This document shows, piece after piece, positions 43,232 to 52,239 of a stretch of 64,000 nt of DNA (its first letter is position 1; each line of letters opens with the position of its first letter). The position numbers were made by a program, and so were the translations under genes. The stretch covers positions 237,705 to 301,704 of the forward strand of contig NZ_JAFFSU010000011.1 in assembly GCF_017948455.1 (NCBI RefSeq), given 5' to 3'. The notes under the pieces were generated by a model. The model was given only the letters and a program-made list of their open reading frames with translations, was not told where the DNA came from and ran no database searches. Source of the DNA: Streptomyces sp. GESEQ-4. Its GTDB lineage: Bacteria > Actinomycetota > Actinomycetes > Streptomycetales > Streptomycetaceae.

Positions 43232-44917
43232 ATGCCCGCGAACACCACGACCGCCGCCCTCGGGGCGACCGGCCAGCCCGACGCCGTACCGGCCGAGGCG
43301 GTCACCCCGCTGATGCGGGGGATCGCCGTGCTGCGGCACCTGACCGAGGCGGGCGGCACGCTGAGCCCGAGCGGGCTGGAACGGGCCACCGGACTCGCCC
43401 GCTCCACCATCGACCGGATCACCTCGACGCTCGCGCGCATGGGGTACGTCCGTCTCGACGGCCGGGACGCGGTCCTCACCCCGCGCCTGATGGAACTGGG
43501 CAACGCCTACCTGTCCGCCCTGCGTCTGCCGGCCCTCCTCGCCGCCCGTGCCGACGAACTCGCCGACGAACTCGACGAGTCGGTGTCGCTCGCGGTGGGC
43601 GACCGCGACGGCATCCGCTTCATCCACCAGGCCACCCGCCGCCGCGCGATGTCCCTCAGCTTCCGCATCGGCGACCTCCTCCCGGCCGAACGCACCGCGC
43701 CAGGACCGCTGTTCGCCGCCGAGTGGAGCGACGACGACTGGGCGCGCTGGCGCGCACGCCGGGCGGCGGACCCGCAGGACCGGGCCTTTCCTGCCGTACC
43801 GCCACGCGAACACCCCCACCCCGACGAGGAGTTCGAGCACCGGGCGGCACAGGCGGCGGCTGACGGCTGGGCGCTGGACGACCAGTTGATCGAACCGGGC
43901 CTGGTCGCGGTGGCCGTACCCGTACGCGATCCGCGCACCGGCCAAGTCGCCTGTGTGGCAAGCGTGGTGAGCCACACCAGCCGCCACACCGCCGCCGGCC
44001 TGCGCGACACGCTCCTGCCCCGGCTGCGGGCGGCGGTGACGGACATGGAACGCGAGCTGCGCGAGTCCCCGCCGCCGGAGCCGGCCGCGCCGCCGTCGGG
44101 GCTTGCGACCTGGACGGGGGCGTCGAAGCTGGAGCTGGGAAGGGAGTTCGTGGAATCCCTGGCCCGCGGCCTGACCGTCCTGACGGCCTTCGGTGAGGGC
44201 CGCGCGGAGCTGACCCTGACGGAGGTCGCGAAGGCGACGGGCCTGGCACGGGCGACGGCCCGCCGGGCGCTGATCACCTACGAGCATCTGGGGCTGGTGC
44301 GGCCGGCTCCGCACCGCACGTTCACGCTCACCCCGAGGGTCCTCTCCCTGGGGTTTCCGCCCCTCTCCCGCACGACCCTCTCCCAGATCGCGACCCCGCA
44401 CCTCGCCGACCTCTCCACCCGGGTCCACGAGTCGGCGTCGCTGGCCGTCCTGTCGCCGTCGGGCGAGGAGATCCAGTACACGGCCAGGGTGGCCACGATC
44501 CGGGTGATGAGCGTCAACATCACGGTGGGGACGCGGCTGTCGGCGTACGCGACCTCGATGGGGCGGGTGATGCTCGCCGACGTACCTGAACAGGCGCGCG
44601 TACTGGGCGAGTTGAAGGCGCTGACCCCGCGCACGGTCACGGACCCCGCGGCTCTCTCCGCGATCCTGGACGAGGTCCGCGCGCAGGGCTACGCCCTGGT
44701 CGACGAGGAGCTGGAGGAGGGCCTGCGCTCCATCGCGGTGCCGGTCCGTGACCGCACGGGCCGTGTGGTGGCCGCGGTGAACGTCGCGATGCACGCGGCC
44801 CGGCACACCGCCGGCGAATGCGTCCACGACATCCTGCCCGAGCTGAGGGCGACGGCGACGGCCATCGAGGCGGACCTGCATGTGGCGGGGAGGTTCACGC
44901 GGGTGTCGGCGGCGTGA
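43232..44917 (+). CDS. Tandem IclR regulator (two complete IclR units in one chain)
   Basis: A 561-residue protein, about twice the normal IclR length. Unit 1: winged HTH at about 25-85 (GLERATGLARSTIDRITSTL) and ligand domain to about 290 with SLAVGDRDGIRFIHQATRR. Unit 2: HTH at about 310-380 (TLTEVAKATGLARATARRAL) and ligand domain with SLAVLSPSGEEIQYTARV and EELEEGLRSIAVPVRDRTGRVVAAVN. The second unit is the better match to PcaR/PobR-type aromatic-acid sensors. Codirectional with the sugar-binding lipoprotein gene 154 bases on. Target unknown. Confidence 0.9.
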   Translation: MPANTTTAALGATGQPDAVPAEAVTPLMRGIAVLRHLTEAGGTLSPSGLERATGLARSTIDRITSTLARMGYVRLDGRDAVLTPRLMELGNAYLSALRLPALLAARADELADELDESVSLAVGDRDGIRFIHQATRRRAMSLSFRIGDLLPAERTAPGPLFAAEWSDDDWARWRARRAADPQDRAFPAVPPREHPHPDEEFEHRAAQAAADGWALDDQLIEPGLVAVAVPVRDPRTGQVACVASVVSHTSRHTAAGLRDTLLPRLRAAVTDMERELRESPPPEPAAPPSGLATWTGASKLELGREFVESLARGLTVLTAFGEGRAELTLTEVAKATGLARATARRALITYEHLGLVRPAPHRTFTLTPRVLSLGFPPLSRTTLSQIATPHLADLSTRVHESASLAVLSPSGEEIQYTARVATIRVMSVNITVGTRLSAYATSMGRVMLADVPEQARVLGELKALTPRTVTDPAALSAILDEVRAQGYALVDEELEEGLRSIAVPVRDRTGRVVAAVNVAMHAARHTAGECVHDILPELRATATAIEADLHVAGRFTRVSAA

Positions 44918-44968
44918 GGAACGCGCACCCTCCCTTTCAGGCCTTGTAGAGACGTCCTGACATATCCA

Positions 44969-44997
44969 TTGACAGCCCTCCGGGGCGGCCTCATAGT
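44969..44997 (+). promoter_or_regulatory. Vegetative-type promoter of the sugar-binding protein gene
   Basis: TTGACA at 44969-44974, a 17-base spacer, and CATAGT at 44992-44997. This is the clearest sigma-HrdB-type promoter in the window. Transcription would begin near 45003, just before the inverted repeat at 45009. Confidence 0.75.
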
Positions 44998-45008
44998 ACG
45001 TGGCACTT

Positions 45009-45043
45009 GGCACTAGAGCGCGCTAATAAAGCGCTCTAGTGCC
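45009..45043 (+). promoter_or_regulatory. 13-pair inverted repeat at the transcription start of the binding-protein gene
   Basis: GGCACTAGAGCGC at 45009-45021 and GCGCTCTAGTGCC at 45031-45043 are exact complements with an AT-rich nine-base spacer. Directly after the -10 box and 28 bases before the ATG, it is either a repressor operator of LacI/GntR type or a 5' UTR hairpin. Confidence 0.75.
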
Positions 45044-45071
45044 CCGGACCGCACAGCGAGGTGCAGGGGAC

Positions 45072-46076
45072 ATGCGCAGACACCAACGAGCCGCCACACT
45101 CACCGCGACCGCTCTGGCCGGCGTCCTGTTCGCCGCGGGCTGCTCCAGCAGCTCGGGCGGCAAGAAGTCCGAGGAAGAGGGCGCGGCCGCCTCGGCGGGC
45201 AAGGCGAACACCCCCCGGATGACGGTGGCCATGATCACCCACGCGTCACCCGGCGACACGTTCTGGGACCTCATCCGCAAGGGCGCCCAGGCCGCCGCCG
45301 CCAAGGACAACATCAAGCTCGTCTACTCCAGCGATCCCAGCGCCGGCAACCAGGCCAACCTCGTGCAGAACGCCATCGACCAGAAGGTCGACGGCATCGC
45401 CCTCACCGCCGCCAAGCCGGAGGCCATGAAGGACGTGGTGGCCAAGGCCCAGGCGGCCGGCATCCCGGTCGTCGGCTTCAACTCCGGTGTCGGCAACTGG
45501 AAGGAGCTCGGCATGCTCGAGTACTTCGGCCAGGACGAGAACATCGCCGGCCAGGCCTTCGGCGAGCGGCTCAACGAACTCGGCGCGAAGCACGCCGTCT
45601 GCGTCATCCAGGAACAGGGGCAGGTCGCCCTGGAGGCCCGCTGCGCCGGCCTGAAAAAGGGGTTCAAGGGCAAGACCGACACCCTCTACGTCAACGGCAC
45701 CGACATGCCGTCCGTGAAGTCGACGATCACCGCCAAGCTCAAGCAGGACGGCTCCATCGACCAGGTGGTCACCCTCGGCGCCCCGATCGCCCTCACCGCC
45801 GTGCAGTCCGTGTCCGACGCGGGCACCGACGCCAAGGTCGCGACGTTCGACCTCAACAAGGATCTCGTCAAGGCCGTCCAGGACGGCACGGTCGAATTCG
45901 CCGTCGACCAACAGCCCTACCTCCAGGGCTACCTGTCCGTCGACGCCCTCTGGCTCTACAAGACCAACGGCAACTTCAGCGGCGGCGGCACCGCCCCCGT
46001 CCTCACCGGCCCGGCCTTCATCACCAAGGACAACGTCGACCAGGTCGCCGAATTCGCGGCGAAGGGGACGCGCTGA
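45072..46076 (+). CDS. Sugar ABC transporter substrate-binding lipoprotein (Peripla_BP_4), orphan
   Basis: A 334-residue lipoprotein. Signal peptide with lipobox LFAAGC, then an Asn/Gly/Lys-rich linker and the ribose-binding-protein fold: MTVAMITHASPGDTFWDLIRKGAQAAA, VDGIALTAAKPEAMKDVV, GIPVVGFNSGVGNW, TFDLNKDLVKAVQDGTVEFAVDQQPYLQGYL. Ligand probably a pentose, hexose or inositol. The permease and ATPase genes that normally follow are absent; the ABC genes next are of the unrelated ABC-2 exporter type. A 25-codon open stretch at 46079-46156 directly behind could be a leftover of the next gene. Confidence 0.92.
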   Translation: MRRHQRAATLTATALAGVLFAAGCSSSSGGKKSEEEGAAASAGKANTPRMTVAMITHASPGDTFWDLIRKGAQAAAAKDNIKLVYSSDPSAGNQANLVQNAIDQKVDGIALTAAKPEAMKDVVAKAQAAGIPVVGFNSGVGNWKELGMLEYFGQDENIAGQAFGERLNELGAKHAVCVIQEQGQVALEARCAGLKKGFKGKTDTLYVNGTDMPSVKSTITAKLKQDGSIDQVVTLGAPIALTAVQSVSDAGTDAKVATFDLNKDLVKAVQDGTVEFAVDQQPYLQGYLSVDALWLYKTNGNFSGGGTAPVLTGPAFITKDNVDQVAEFAAKGTR

Positions 46077-46268
46077 CGGTGAGGGCCGCGGTTCCGGCGC
46101 CACGTCGGGTGGCGCTGGCAGCCGCTCTCATGCATCGGCCCGCAGGTAAACGTTAGGTAATGTGTTCACCCGGGTAGGGCCCGGACAGTCACCGCGAGGC
46201 GGCCACGACCGGCCGCAGACGATCGTGGGTGACGACCACGAGAAGACAGACTGACCGGGGGAACACGT

Positions 46269-47249
46269 ATGAAGACCGCTCACGCCCTGTCCGGGGATAG
46301 GAGCGATGGGAGCAGTCCACCGCCGGAGAACGACACGGTCATCGACGTACGCGATCTGCGGATGCGCTACCGCACCCAGGACGTACTGAAGGGGGTCGGC
46401 TTCACGGCCCGTCGAGGGGAAGTCGTCGTACTGCTCGGCCCGAACGGCGCGGGCAAGACGACCACGATCGAGATCCTGGAAGGCTTCCGGATGCGCTCGG
46501 CCGGTGACGTGACCGTCCTCGGCACCGATCCGGCTCGCGGGGACGAGCGGTGGCGTGCGCGCCTGGGCATCGTGTTGCAGTCCTGGCGCGACCACGGCAA
46601 GTGGCGGGTGCGGGAGCTGCTGGTCCAGCTGGGTTCGTACTACGCGCCGTACTCCACCCCCCTCGTCCGGCGGCCGTGGGACATCGACGACCTCATCGCC
46701 GCCGTGGGGCTCACCGAGCAGGCGGACAAACGGGTCGGGACCCTGTCGGGCGGGCAGCGCAGACGGTTCGACGTGGCCATCGGCCTTGTGGGCCGACCCG
46801 AGCTGCTGTTCCTGGACGAGCCGACGGCCGGTCTGGACCCGGAGGCCAAGAACGAGTTCCACGGCCTGGTGCGCGGGCTCGCGGACGAGAACACCACCGT
46901 TCTGCTGACCACGCACGACCTTGCCGAGGCGGAGAAGCTCGCCGACCGGATCCTCATTCTCGCCGGTGGCCGCATCGTGGCCGACGGCCCCGCCGAGGAG
47001 CTGTCCCGGCAGATATCGGCCGAGGCCACGGTGCGCTGGACCCTGGACGGGAAGCCCTACGAGCAGGCGACGGCCGAGCCGACCCCCTTCGTCCGCCGGC
47101 TGTTCGAGGAGCACGGCGAGGCGGTCGGCGGGCTGGAGGTGCGCCGGGCGAGCCTGGAGGACACCTACTTGACGATGGTGCGCGAGTCGGAGGCGGGGAG
47201 CATCTCCGGCGAACGCGCGGCACAGGCTTTCGGGGAGGGAACGCGATGA
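46269..47249 (+). CDS. ABC-2 type exporter ATP-binding protein
   Basis: A 326-residue DrrA/NatA-like ATPase. Walker A LLGPNGAGKTT at about 55-65, signature LSGGQRRRFDVAIG, Walker B LLFLDEPTAGLDPEAK, switch TTHDLAEAEKLAD, and a C-terminal DUF4162-like extension (EATVRWTLDGKP to the end). The ATG at 46269 follows GGGGGAACAC. Its stop overlaps the permease start as ATGA. It drives export of an unidentified lipid, antibiotic or glycan. Confidence 0.93.
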   Translation: MKTAHALSGDRSDGSSPPPENDTVIDVRDLRMRYRTQDVLKGVGFTARRGEVVVLLGPNGAGKTTTIEILEGFRMRSAGDVTVLGTDPARGDERWRARLGIVLQSWRDHGKWRVRELLVQLGSYYAPYSTPLVRRPWDIDDLIAAVGLTEQADKRVGTLSGGQRRRFDVAIGLVGRPELLFLDEPTAGLDPEAKNEFHGLVRGLADENTTVLLTTHDLAEAEKLADRILILAGGRIVADGPAEELSRQISAEATVRWTLDGKPYEQATAEPTPFVRRLFEEHGEAVGGLEVRRASLEDTYLTMVRESEAGSISGERAAQAFGEGTR

Positions 47250-48124
47250 GTCGGATGAGTCCGACGAGTCCGGTGAGTCCGGTGTGGCACGCGGCGAGAG
47301 CGGGAGTGCGGCGTGGCTGCATAGAACTCCGGCAGACCTTCACCACCGGCCAGGACGTGTTCGGATACACCATCTGGACGGTCCTGCTCGTCGTGCCGCT
47401 GTTCCTGGTCAGGGACGATCGGCTGGAGGGTGCCGGCATCTCGGTCGGCGCGTTCATGCTGCCGAGCATGGTGGGCATGACGCTCGCCTTCACCGGCATG
47501 ATGACCACCGCGCAGCTCCTGGCCACCGAGCGCGAGGACGGCACCCTGCTGCGGGCCAAGTCCGTGCCTCACGGCATGGTCGGCCACCTGGTCGGCAAGA
47601 TCGTCATGGTGTCGGGTACGGCACTCGTCTCCATGGGACTCGCCCTCGCCGCCGGCGTGTTCCTGGTCGAAGACGTTGCCCGGCAGGGCGGCGGAGCATG
47701 GCTGACGCTGCTCTGGGTGGTACCGCTGGGCCTCCTGGCCACCCTGCCCATCGGCGCCGTCATCGGCTCCCTCGTCGACAGCCCTCGCACCATCGGCCTG
47801 CTGATGCTTCCCGTCATGGGCCTCATCGTGATCTCCGGAATCTACTTCCCCCTCTCGAAGCTGCCCGAGTGGCTCCAGACCGTCGGCCAGATCTTCCCCG
47901 TCTACTGGCTCGGCCTCGGCCTCCGCTCAGCCCTCCTCCCGGCCGACGCGGTCGCCGCCGAACTCGGCGAATCCTGGCGGCACCTGGAGACAGCCGGGGT
48001 ACTGGGCGCCTGGACGGCCGCCGGGCTCCTCCTCGCACCACCCGTACTGCGGAGGATGGCCCGCCGCGAGTCCGGATCCGCGATGGCGGAACGGCATCGG
48101 AAGGCTATGCAGCGGGTCGGTTAG
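47246..48124 (+). CDS. ABC-2 type exporter permease
   Basis: A 292-residue membrane protein with six hydrophobic segments. An N-terminal Ser/Pro repeat (SRMSPTSPVSPV) precedes the cytoplasmic coupling helix and the first membrane segment YTIWTVLLVVPLFLV; the region LLATEREDGTLLRAKSVP is the typical ABC-2 loop, and GIYFPLSKLPEWLQTVGQIFP the periplasmic re-entrant helix. Coupled to the ATPase gene by ATGA. Two subunits pair with two ATPases. Confidence 0.92.
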   Translation: MSRMSPTSPVSPVWHAARAGVRRGCIELRQTFTTGQDVFGYTIWTVLLVVPLFLVRDDRLEGAGISVGAFMLPSMVGMTLAFTGMMTTAQLLATEREDGTLLRAKSVPHGMVGHLVGKIVMVSGTALVSMGLALAAGVFLVEDVARQGGGAWLTLLWVVPLGLLATLPIGAVIGSLVDSPRTIGLLMLPVMGLIVISGIYFPLSKLPEWLQTVGQIFPVYWLGLGLRSALLPADAVAAELGESWRHLETAGVLGAWTAAGLLLAPPVLRRMARRESGSAMAERHRKAMQRVG

Positions 48125-48266
48125 TGGCGTGCCGGGGGGCGAGGCCTCGGGGTGGCGGGGTCCGCGGTAGCGCCGGCGGTGGCATCCGACCCCGGAGCCT
48201 CCTGCGGAAACGGGCCTGTTCCACTTGTCGCGACGGCGCTCACGTTCCTCGTGCTCGCAGTCCGGA

Positions 48267-49439
48267 TCAGAATGCCGGCGCAGCTTGCTCCTGCCGTGGT
48301 CCCTGACTGCGCGCCTTGAGCAGCGCGTCCCGTAGGCGGTTGTGGGTCATGGCCAGGCACGCGTGTACCGCGCCGCGTGCTACCGAGAGTCCCAGAATCT
48401 GGGAGACGGTCGTGATCCGAGGGGCGGCCGGCAGGTTCTGTGCGAGTCGCTTGCGTACCTCGGGGAGTACCTCGTCCACCAAGGGGTGCAACCGGCCGAC
48501 GAAGTAGACGGATTCGGGATCGAGTGTCACGGCGACGATGCTCACGGCGGTCGTGACCGCCGTCGTGAACGCCTTGAGTATCTCCGCACGGGCTCGATGG
48601 TCCTGAGGTGCCAGCCACAGGTCCTCGACGCGTTCGAGGTCCAGTCCGTGTTCGCGAGCGAACTTCACAAGCCCTGCGGTGCTCAGCAGCTCGTTGAGGG
48701 TGCGGTCGTCGATGCCGGAGGAGAGGGAACCGATGTCGCCGAACGCAGGAGTACGTCCCCGAGCCAGTTCCCGGTCCCTGCAGGTGGCGAAATTCAGGGT
48801 GCTGCTGACGCTGAACAGGGCAGCGTCATGGATGCTCGCGTCGTCCGTGAGCACCTGGAGCAAGGACGCGTTCGCGTCACTGTCGAAGGTCACCGGAGCG
48901 CCGACGAGCTCTTCGACGGTTCGGTGCAGGTCTCTGCCGGAGAAGACTTTCGTCGCATCGGCAGGTCGAAAGACCTCGGCGCCGTCGCGGACATGGGCGG
49001 GCAGTGCCGCGACGACCTGGCGCAGTGGCCCTCGTGCGGAGGCGCTGGTCTGCGCGATCAGGTCGACCAGCCACCGGCCGGCAGCGGGGACGTCGTGGTG
49101 CTCGACCGTCGGAACGATCACGTGTCCGATCTCACGGCCGCGTAGGTCGGTCACCAGCACGCCGGTGGTAGCGGCGCCGAAGCTGACCCCCACGACATGT
49201 CCGGCCGTCTCGGGCACATCGAGGTACGTCGACGGACGGCCACGCCCGACGACGGCGTCGACTCCCCCGTCCACGACGAACCCGTCGGAGCGCAGTTCCT
49301 CAACGGCCCGCGACACCGTCGCCTTGCTCAGCCCCGTGAGCTCGATGAGCCTGTTCCGGGTCAACGGCGCATGGGAGAGAAGCACTTCAAGGACACTTGC
49401 CTTGTTGTAGTCGCGGGGTGTGGGGTTGATGCTGCTCAC
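48267..49439 (-). CDS. ROK-family regulator lacking the zinc motif
   Basis: A 390-residue regulator. Residues about 10-65 form a winged HTH (YNKASVLEVLLSHAPLTRNR, GLSKATVSRAVEELRSDGFV). The rest is an actin-like ROK domain (VVGVSFGAATTGVLVTDLRG, FDSDANASLLQVL), but the CxCGxxGCxE zinc cluster and the sugar-kinase active site are missing, so it should be a sensor only. GTG at 49439 directly abuts AGGAG. It is the third gene after a PLP enzyme and an APH kinase on this strand and is likely their regulator; a perfect GTTTCAG-N7-CTGAAAC repeat upstream of the PLP gene may be its operator. Confidence 0.85.
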   Translation of the reverse strand: MSSINPTPRDYNKASVLEVLLSHAPLTRNRLIELTGLSKATVSRAVEELRSDGFVVDGGVDAVVGRGRPSTYLDVPETAGHVVGVSFGAATTGVLVTDLRGREIGHVIVPTVEHHDVPAAGRWLVDLIAQTSASARGPLRQVVAALPAHVRDGAEVFRPADATKVFSGRDLHRTVEELVGAPVTFDSDANASLLQVLTDDASIHDAALFSVSSTLNFATCRDRELARGRTPAFGDIGSLSSGIDDRTLNELLSTAGLVKFAREHGLDLERVEDLWLAPQDHRARAEILKAFTTAVTTAVSIVAVTLDPESVYFVGRLHPLVDEVLPEVRKRLAQNLPAAPRITTVSQILGLSVARGAVHACLAMTHNRLRDALLKARSQGPRQEQAAPAF

Positions 49440-49473
49440 CTCCTGACCTTAGCGAGACCGTACGCAGCCCGAA

Positions 49474-50565
49474 TCAGTGGTCACGCTCAGGCGTGTCATG
49501 GCGGGCGCTCAGCAAGCGGGCCACGACCTCCTCCATGGCGACGGCGATGGCCCGCTCCACGTTGACCCAGTCGTCCCTGGCGTGCTCGAGCAGGTAGTCG
49601 CGACGCTCCGGCACTCGTTCCGCGCGCCAATGGGTGACCAACGCGCGAAGTGTCAGGCGTGCCAGCGCGGCAACAGGCAGAAGCGGGAGTTCGGTGTCCT
49701 TGATCGGCCGGGCCCGCTCGTATCCCGCGACGAAGCTGCACGCCTCACGCCAGGGATCCGACGGTGTCCGGCCGAGAAGGTTCGCGAGAGACACAGCAGG
49801 ATCGAAGATCAAAGCACTGCGCATGCTGTCACCGAAGTCGATTACTCCGGTGACGAAGCTGTCTGTCCGCGGATCCACCAGGACGTTGTAGGGGCTGTAG
49901 TCACCATGGATCACTTGGGTCTCGAGATCACCCAGCCTCGGAACAATGGCCTCGTGGAACAGGCGGAACACTTCTTGTGCCAGCCGACGGTGCGCGGCGC
50001 CGGGCGTGTACTCGATGAGCTCCCGCAGCTGGTCGAAGTGCCGAAGGTCCCACACAAGGCGCCGCTCGTCCGCTGGATGCCTGAATGACCGCAGAGCCAG
50101 ATCCACTCGCCCGAGCATCTGCCCGACCTGGGCGAGCTGTTGGGGATCGGGATTCGTCCGCGCCAGGACGGCACCTTCGACGAAGTCGAAGACGCGCAGG
50201 ACTCGAACCCCGCCGTCGTTCGTCTCGATCGGTACGTTGTCGCTGCCTTCGGTGGTCTCCTTGACCCGCTGGACGGGGAGATGAGGAGCTTCGGTTTCGA
50301 GGTGGCGCATCACAGCCGTCTGCAGAGCTACGACAGCCACCGCCTCGTCGGGCGGGGAAACCTTGACGAGATGGTCGGCCGTGCCGGTCCGCAGCCGGAA
50401 CGTGTCGTCCTTCTCGGTTGCCAGCCGCTCGAGATGTCCGCTCAGCCGGTAGTGCCGGGCGAGGAGGGCGTCCACCACGTTCGTCTCGATGGGCTCGTGG
50501 GACGATGCCAGGCCGCTCTCCTGGAACAACTGCTGGGCGATACGTGCGGGGGGCGAGGTGTTCAC
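49474..50565 (-). CDS. APH-fold small-molecule kinase (hydroxylysine/amino-alcohol kinase-like)
   Basis: A 363-residue phosphotransferase of the aminoglycoside phosphotransferase/choline kinase fold. The Brenner motif is VIHGDYSPYNVLVD (catalytic Asp and Asn) and the metal-binding DFG-like motif is GVIDFGDS. Upstream RVFDFVEGAVL and the central DLRHFDQLRELI are like proteins paired with ETNPPL-type phospho-lyases, as in hydroxylysine kinase. It lies 27 bases after the PLP gene and 34 before the ROK gene. Expected reaction: phosphorylation of a hydroxyl next to an amine. Antibiotic phosphorylation is a less likely alternative. Confidence 0.85.
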   Translation of the reverse strand: MNTSPPARIAQQLFQESGLASSHEPIETNVVDALLARHYRLSGHLERLATEKDDTFRLRTGTADHLVKVSPPDEAVAVVALQTAVMRHLETEAPHLPVQRVKETTEGSDNVPIETNDGGVRVLRVFDFVEGAVLARTNPDPQQLAQVGQMLGRVDLALRSFRHPADERRLVWDLRHFDQLRELIEYTPGAAHRRLAQEVFRLFHEAIVPRLGDLETQVIHGDYSPYNVLVDPRTDSFVTGVIDFGDSMRSALIFDPAVSLANLLGRTPSDPWREACSFVAGYERARPIKDTELPLLPVAALARLTLRALVTHWRAERVPERRDYLLEHARDDWVNVERAIAVAMEEVVARLLSARHDTPERDH

Positions 50566-50592
50566 CGTTCGGTCCCTTCGGCTTTCGGCCTG

Positions 50593-51942
50593 CTACAGGC
50601 GCATCTCGGCGATCTCCGCGAAGGTCTCGAGGAATCGCGTCACGTCGGCCGAGTCGAAGGCCAGCGGCGGTCGGATCTTGAGCACGTTGACTGCTTCCCC
50701 GGTGCCGCTGATGAGGATTCGACGCTCGCGCATGTCGTTGATGACGTGGTCAGCACGGACACGATCGGGCTCCAGCGACTCCCGGTCCTTCACGAGTTCG
50801 ACGCCCACGTACAGACCACTGCCGCGGACCTCCGCGACGTGGGGAGACTCGCGAGTGATCTCCTCAAGGCCGGCTCGAAGCGCCCTGCCGTTGTCGAGAA
50901 CTCGCTGCTGCACGTTCTCCGCGTCGAAGACGTCCAGAACCGCGGCACCGGCGGCAACCGCGATCGAACTGCCGGCAAAGGTGTTGAAGTAACGGACATT
51001 CCGCCCGAACTCGTCGCACACCTCGGGCCTGAACACCACGCCGGACATCGGCATGCCGTTGCCCATGGGCTTGCCCATCGTGACGATGTCCGGAAGCACC
51101 CCATGGCGGCTGAACCCCCACATCGACTCTCCGAGCCGGGCGAATCCCGACTGGACCTCGTCGGCGATGTACACGCCGCCCGCGGCGTGCACCTCCTCGA
51201 CCACGTCACGCAGGTAACCGACGGGATCGGTGAAGAGGCCGTCGCTGGAGTGCGCGCAGTCGGTGATCAGTGCCGCAAGCCGGTAGCCGTGGCGCTCGAG
51301 GTCGTCGATCGCGCCGCGCACCTGGCTTCGCATGTGGTCGGGAAGCGATGAACCCGGCGGGACGAGTCGCGGATCAGGGGCATCGATGACCCGCACGTTC
51401 GGCCCGAGCGGTGAGCCCGCGCCGAGCGACGGCGAGAAGCTCGCAACCTCGCGGGTGAGACCGTGGTAAGCCCAGCGAGACACTACGATTCCCTCGCCGC
51501 CCGTGTGGAAGCGAGCCACGCGCATGGCCAGGTCGTTCGCCTCCGACCCGCTGCACGCGAAGCTGACCCTCGAGAGCGCTTCGGGCATGGTCGCGAGAAG
51601 GCGCTCGGCGTAGTCGACGAGTGATTCCTGCACATAGCGCGTGTTGGTGTTGACCGCAGCCATCTGGCGGGACACGGCGTCGACAACGTGCGGGTGTGCG
51701 TGACCGACGCACGGCACATTGTTGTAGGCATCAAGGTAGTCGTTGCCATCCCGGTCGAACAGGTGAGCGCCTCGGCCGGAGACGAACTCGACCGGCTCCC
51801 GGTAGTTCAGCGCGTAACCAGGGCCCAGCACGTTGTTTCGCCGCTTGACGGTGGACTGCAATCGCTCAGGCAGTTCACCGACCGCTGCGGGGTCGAACCT
51901 GTTGGGGTAGTTGACCAGCGCTCGACTCAGCGTGGAAGTCAT
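50593..51942 (-). CDS. Class III aminotransferase-fold PLP enzyme, ethanolamine-phosphate/phosphohydroxylysine phospho-lyase-like
   Basis: A 449-residue PLP enzyme. Motifs: DGNDYLDAYNNVPCVGHAHPHVV, NTNTRYVQESLVDYAERL, CSGSEANDLAMRVAR, GGVYIADEVQSGFARLGE and the PLP lysine in VTMGKPMGNGMPM. NNV, NTN and GKPMGNG, plus the ending NVLKIRPPLAF, favour the mammalian ETNPPL/PHYKPL group over true transaminases. Those enzymes eliminate phosphate and ammonia from a phosphorylated amino alcohol to give an aldehyde. ATG at 51942 has AGGAGG eight bases upstream. First gene of a three-gene operon with kinase and ROK regulator. Confidence 0.88.
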   Translation of the reverse strand: MTSTLSRALVNYPNRFDPAAVGELPERLQSTVKRRNNVLGPGYALNYREPVEFVSGRGAHLFDRDGNDYLDAYNNVPCVGHAHPHVVDAVSRQMAAVNTNTRYVQESLVDYAERLLATMPEALSRVSFACSGSEANDLAMRVARFHTGGEGIVVSRWAYHGLTREVASFSPSLGAGSPLGPNVRVIDAPDPRLVPPGSSLPDHMRSQVRGAIDDLERHGYRLAALITDCAHSSDGLFTDPVGYLRDVVEEVHAAGGVYIADEVQSGFARLGESMWGFSRHGVLPDIVTMGKPMGNGMPMSGVVFRPEVCDEFGRNVRYFNTFAGSSIAVAAGAAVLDVFDAENVQQRVLDNGRALRAGLEEITRESPHVAEVRGSGLYVGVELVKDRESLEPDRVRADHVINDMRERRILISGTGEAVNVLKIRPPLAFDSADVTRFLETFAEIAEMRL

Positions 51943-52009
51943 CAGCAGGTTCCCTCCTTCGTGGCTTGCATCTCGTCGCGGCTGCTTCAGCGGCAGCCTA
52001 CCATTTTTC

Positions 52010-52030
52010 GTTTCAGTTCCAACCTGAAAC
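52010..52030. promoter_or_regulatory. Inverted repeat, candidate ROK operator
   Basis: GTTTCAG (52010-52016), seven bases, CTGAAAC (52024-52030): perfect arms in an AT-rich patch unusual for this genome. It lies 68-88 bases upstream of the PLP enzyme start and in the divergent promoter region it shares with the dehydrogenase genes, so one regulator could control both. Confidence 0.65.
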
Positions 52031-52239
52031 TTATCTCTTCCCTCTGTTGCGTCGTGCGGGCAGCCCCGGTGTTGCCAGAACCCAGCTCCCACGTACAAAA
52101 CCAGGTGGGCGAATCGCCCTGAGGACTGAGCAGATCGACATGCGTCGTGGCCGTTGTGACATGGAGCAGGTGACAGGCGGAGAAGCGAGGCTCTGAGCAG
52201 CCGCACCGTGCAGGTGGCGGACTGCGAAGGAGCGATCTC

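Noticed and set aside
46079..46156. 25-codon open frame after the sugar-binding gene
   Set aside because: It has no recognisable similarity or ribosome binding site; mentioned only as a possible remnant.
50593..51942. Assignment as diaminobutyrate or GABA aminotransferase
   Set aside because: The NNV, NTN and GKPMGNG motifs and the paired APH kinase point to the phospho-lyase branch instead.
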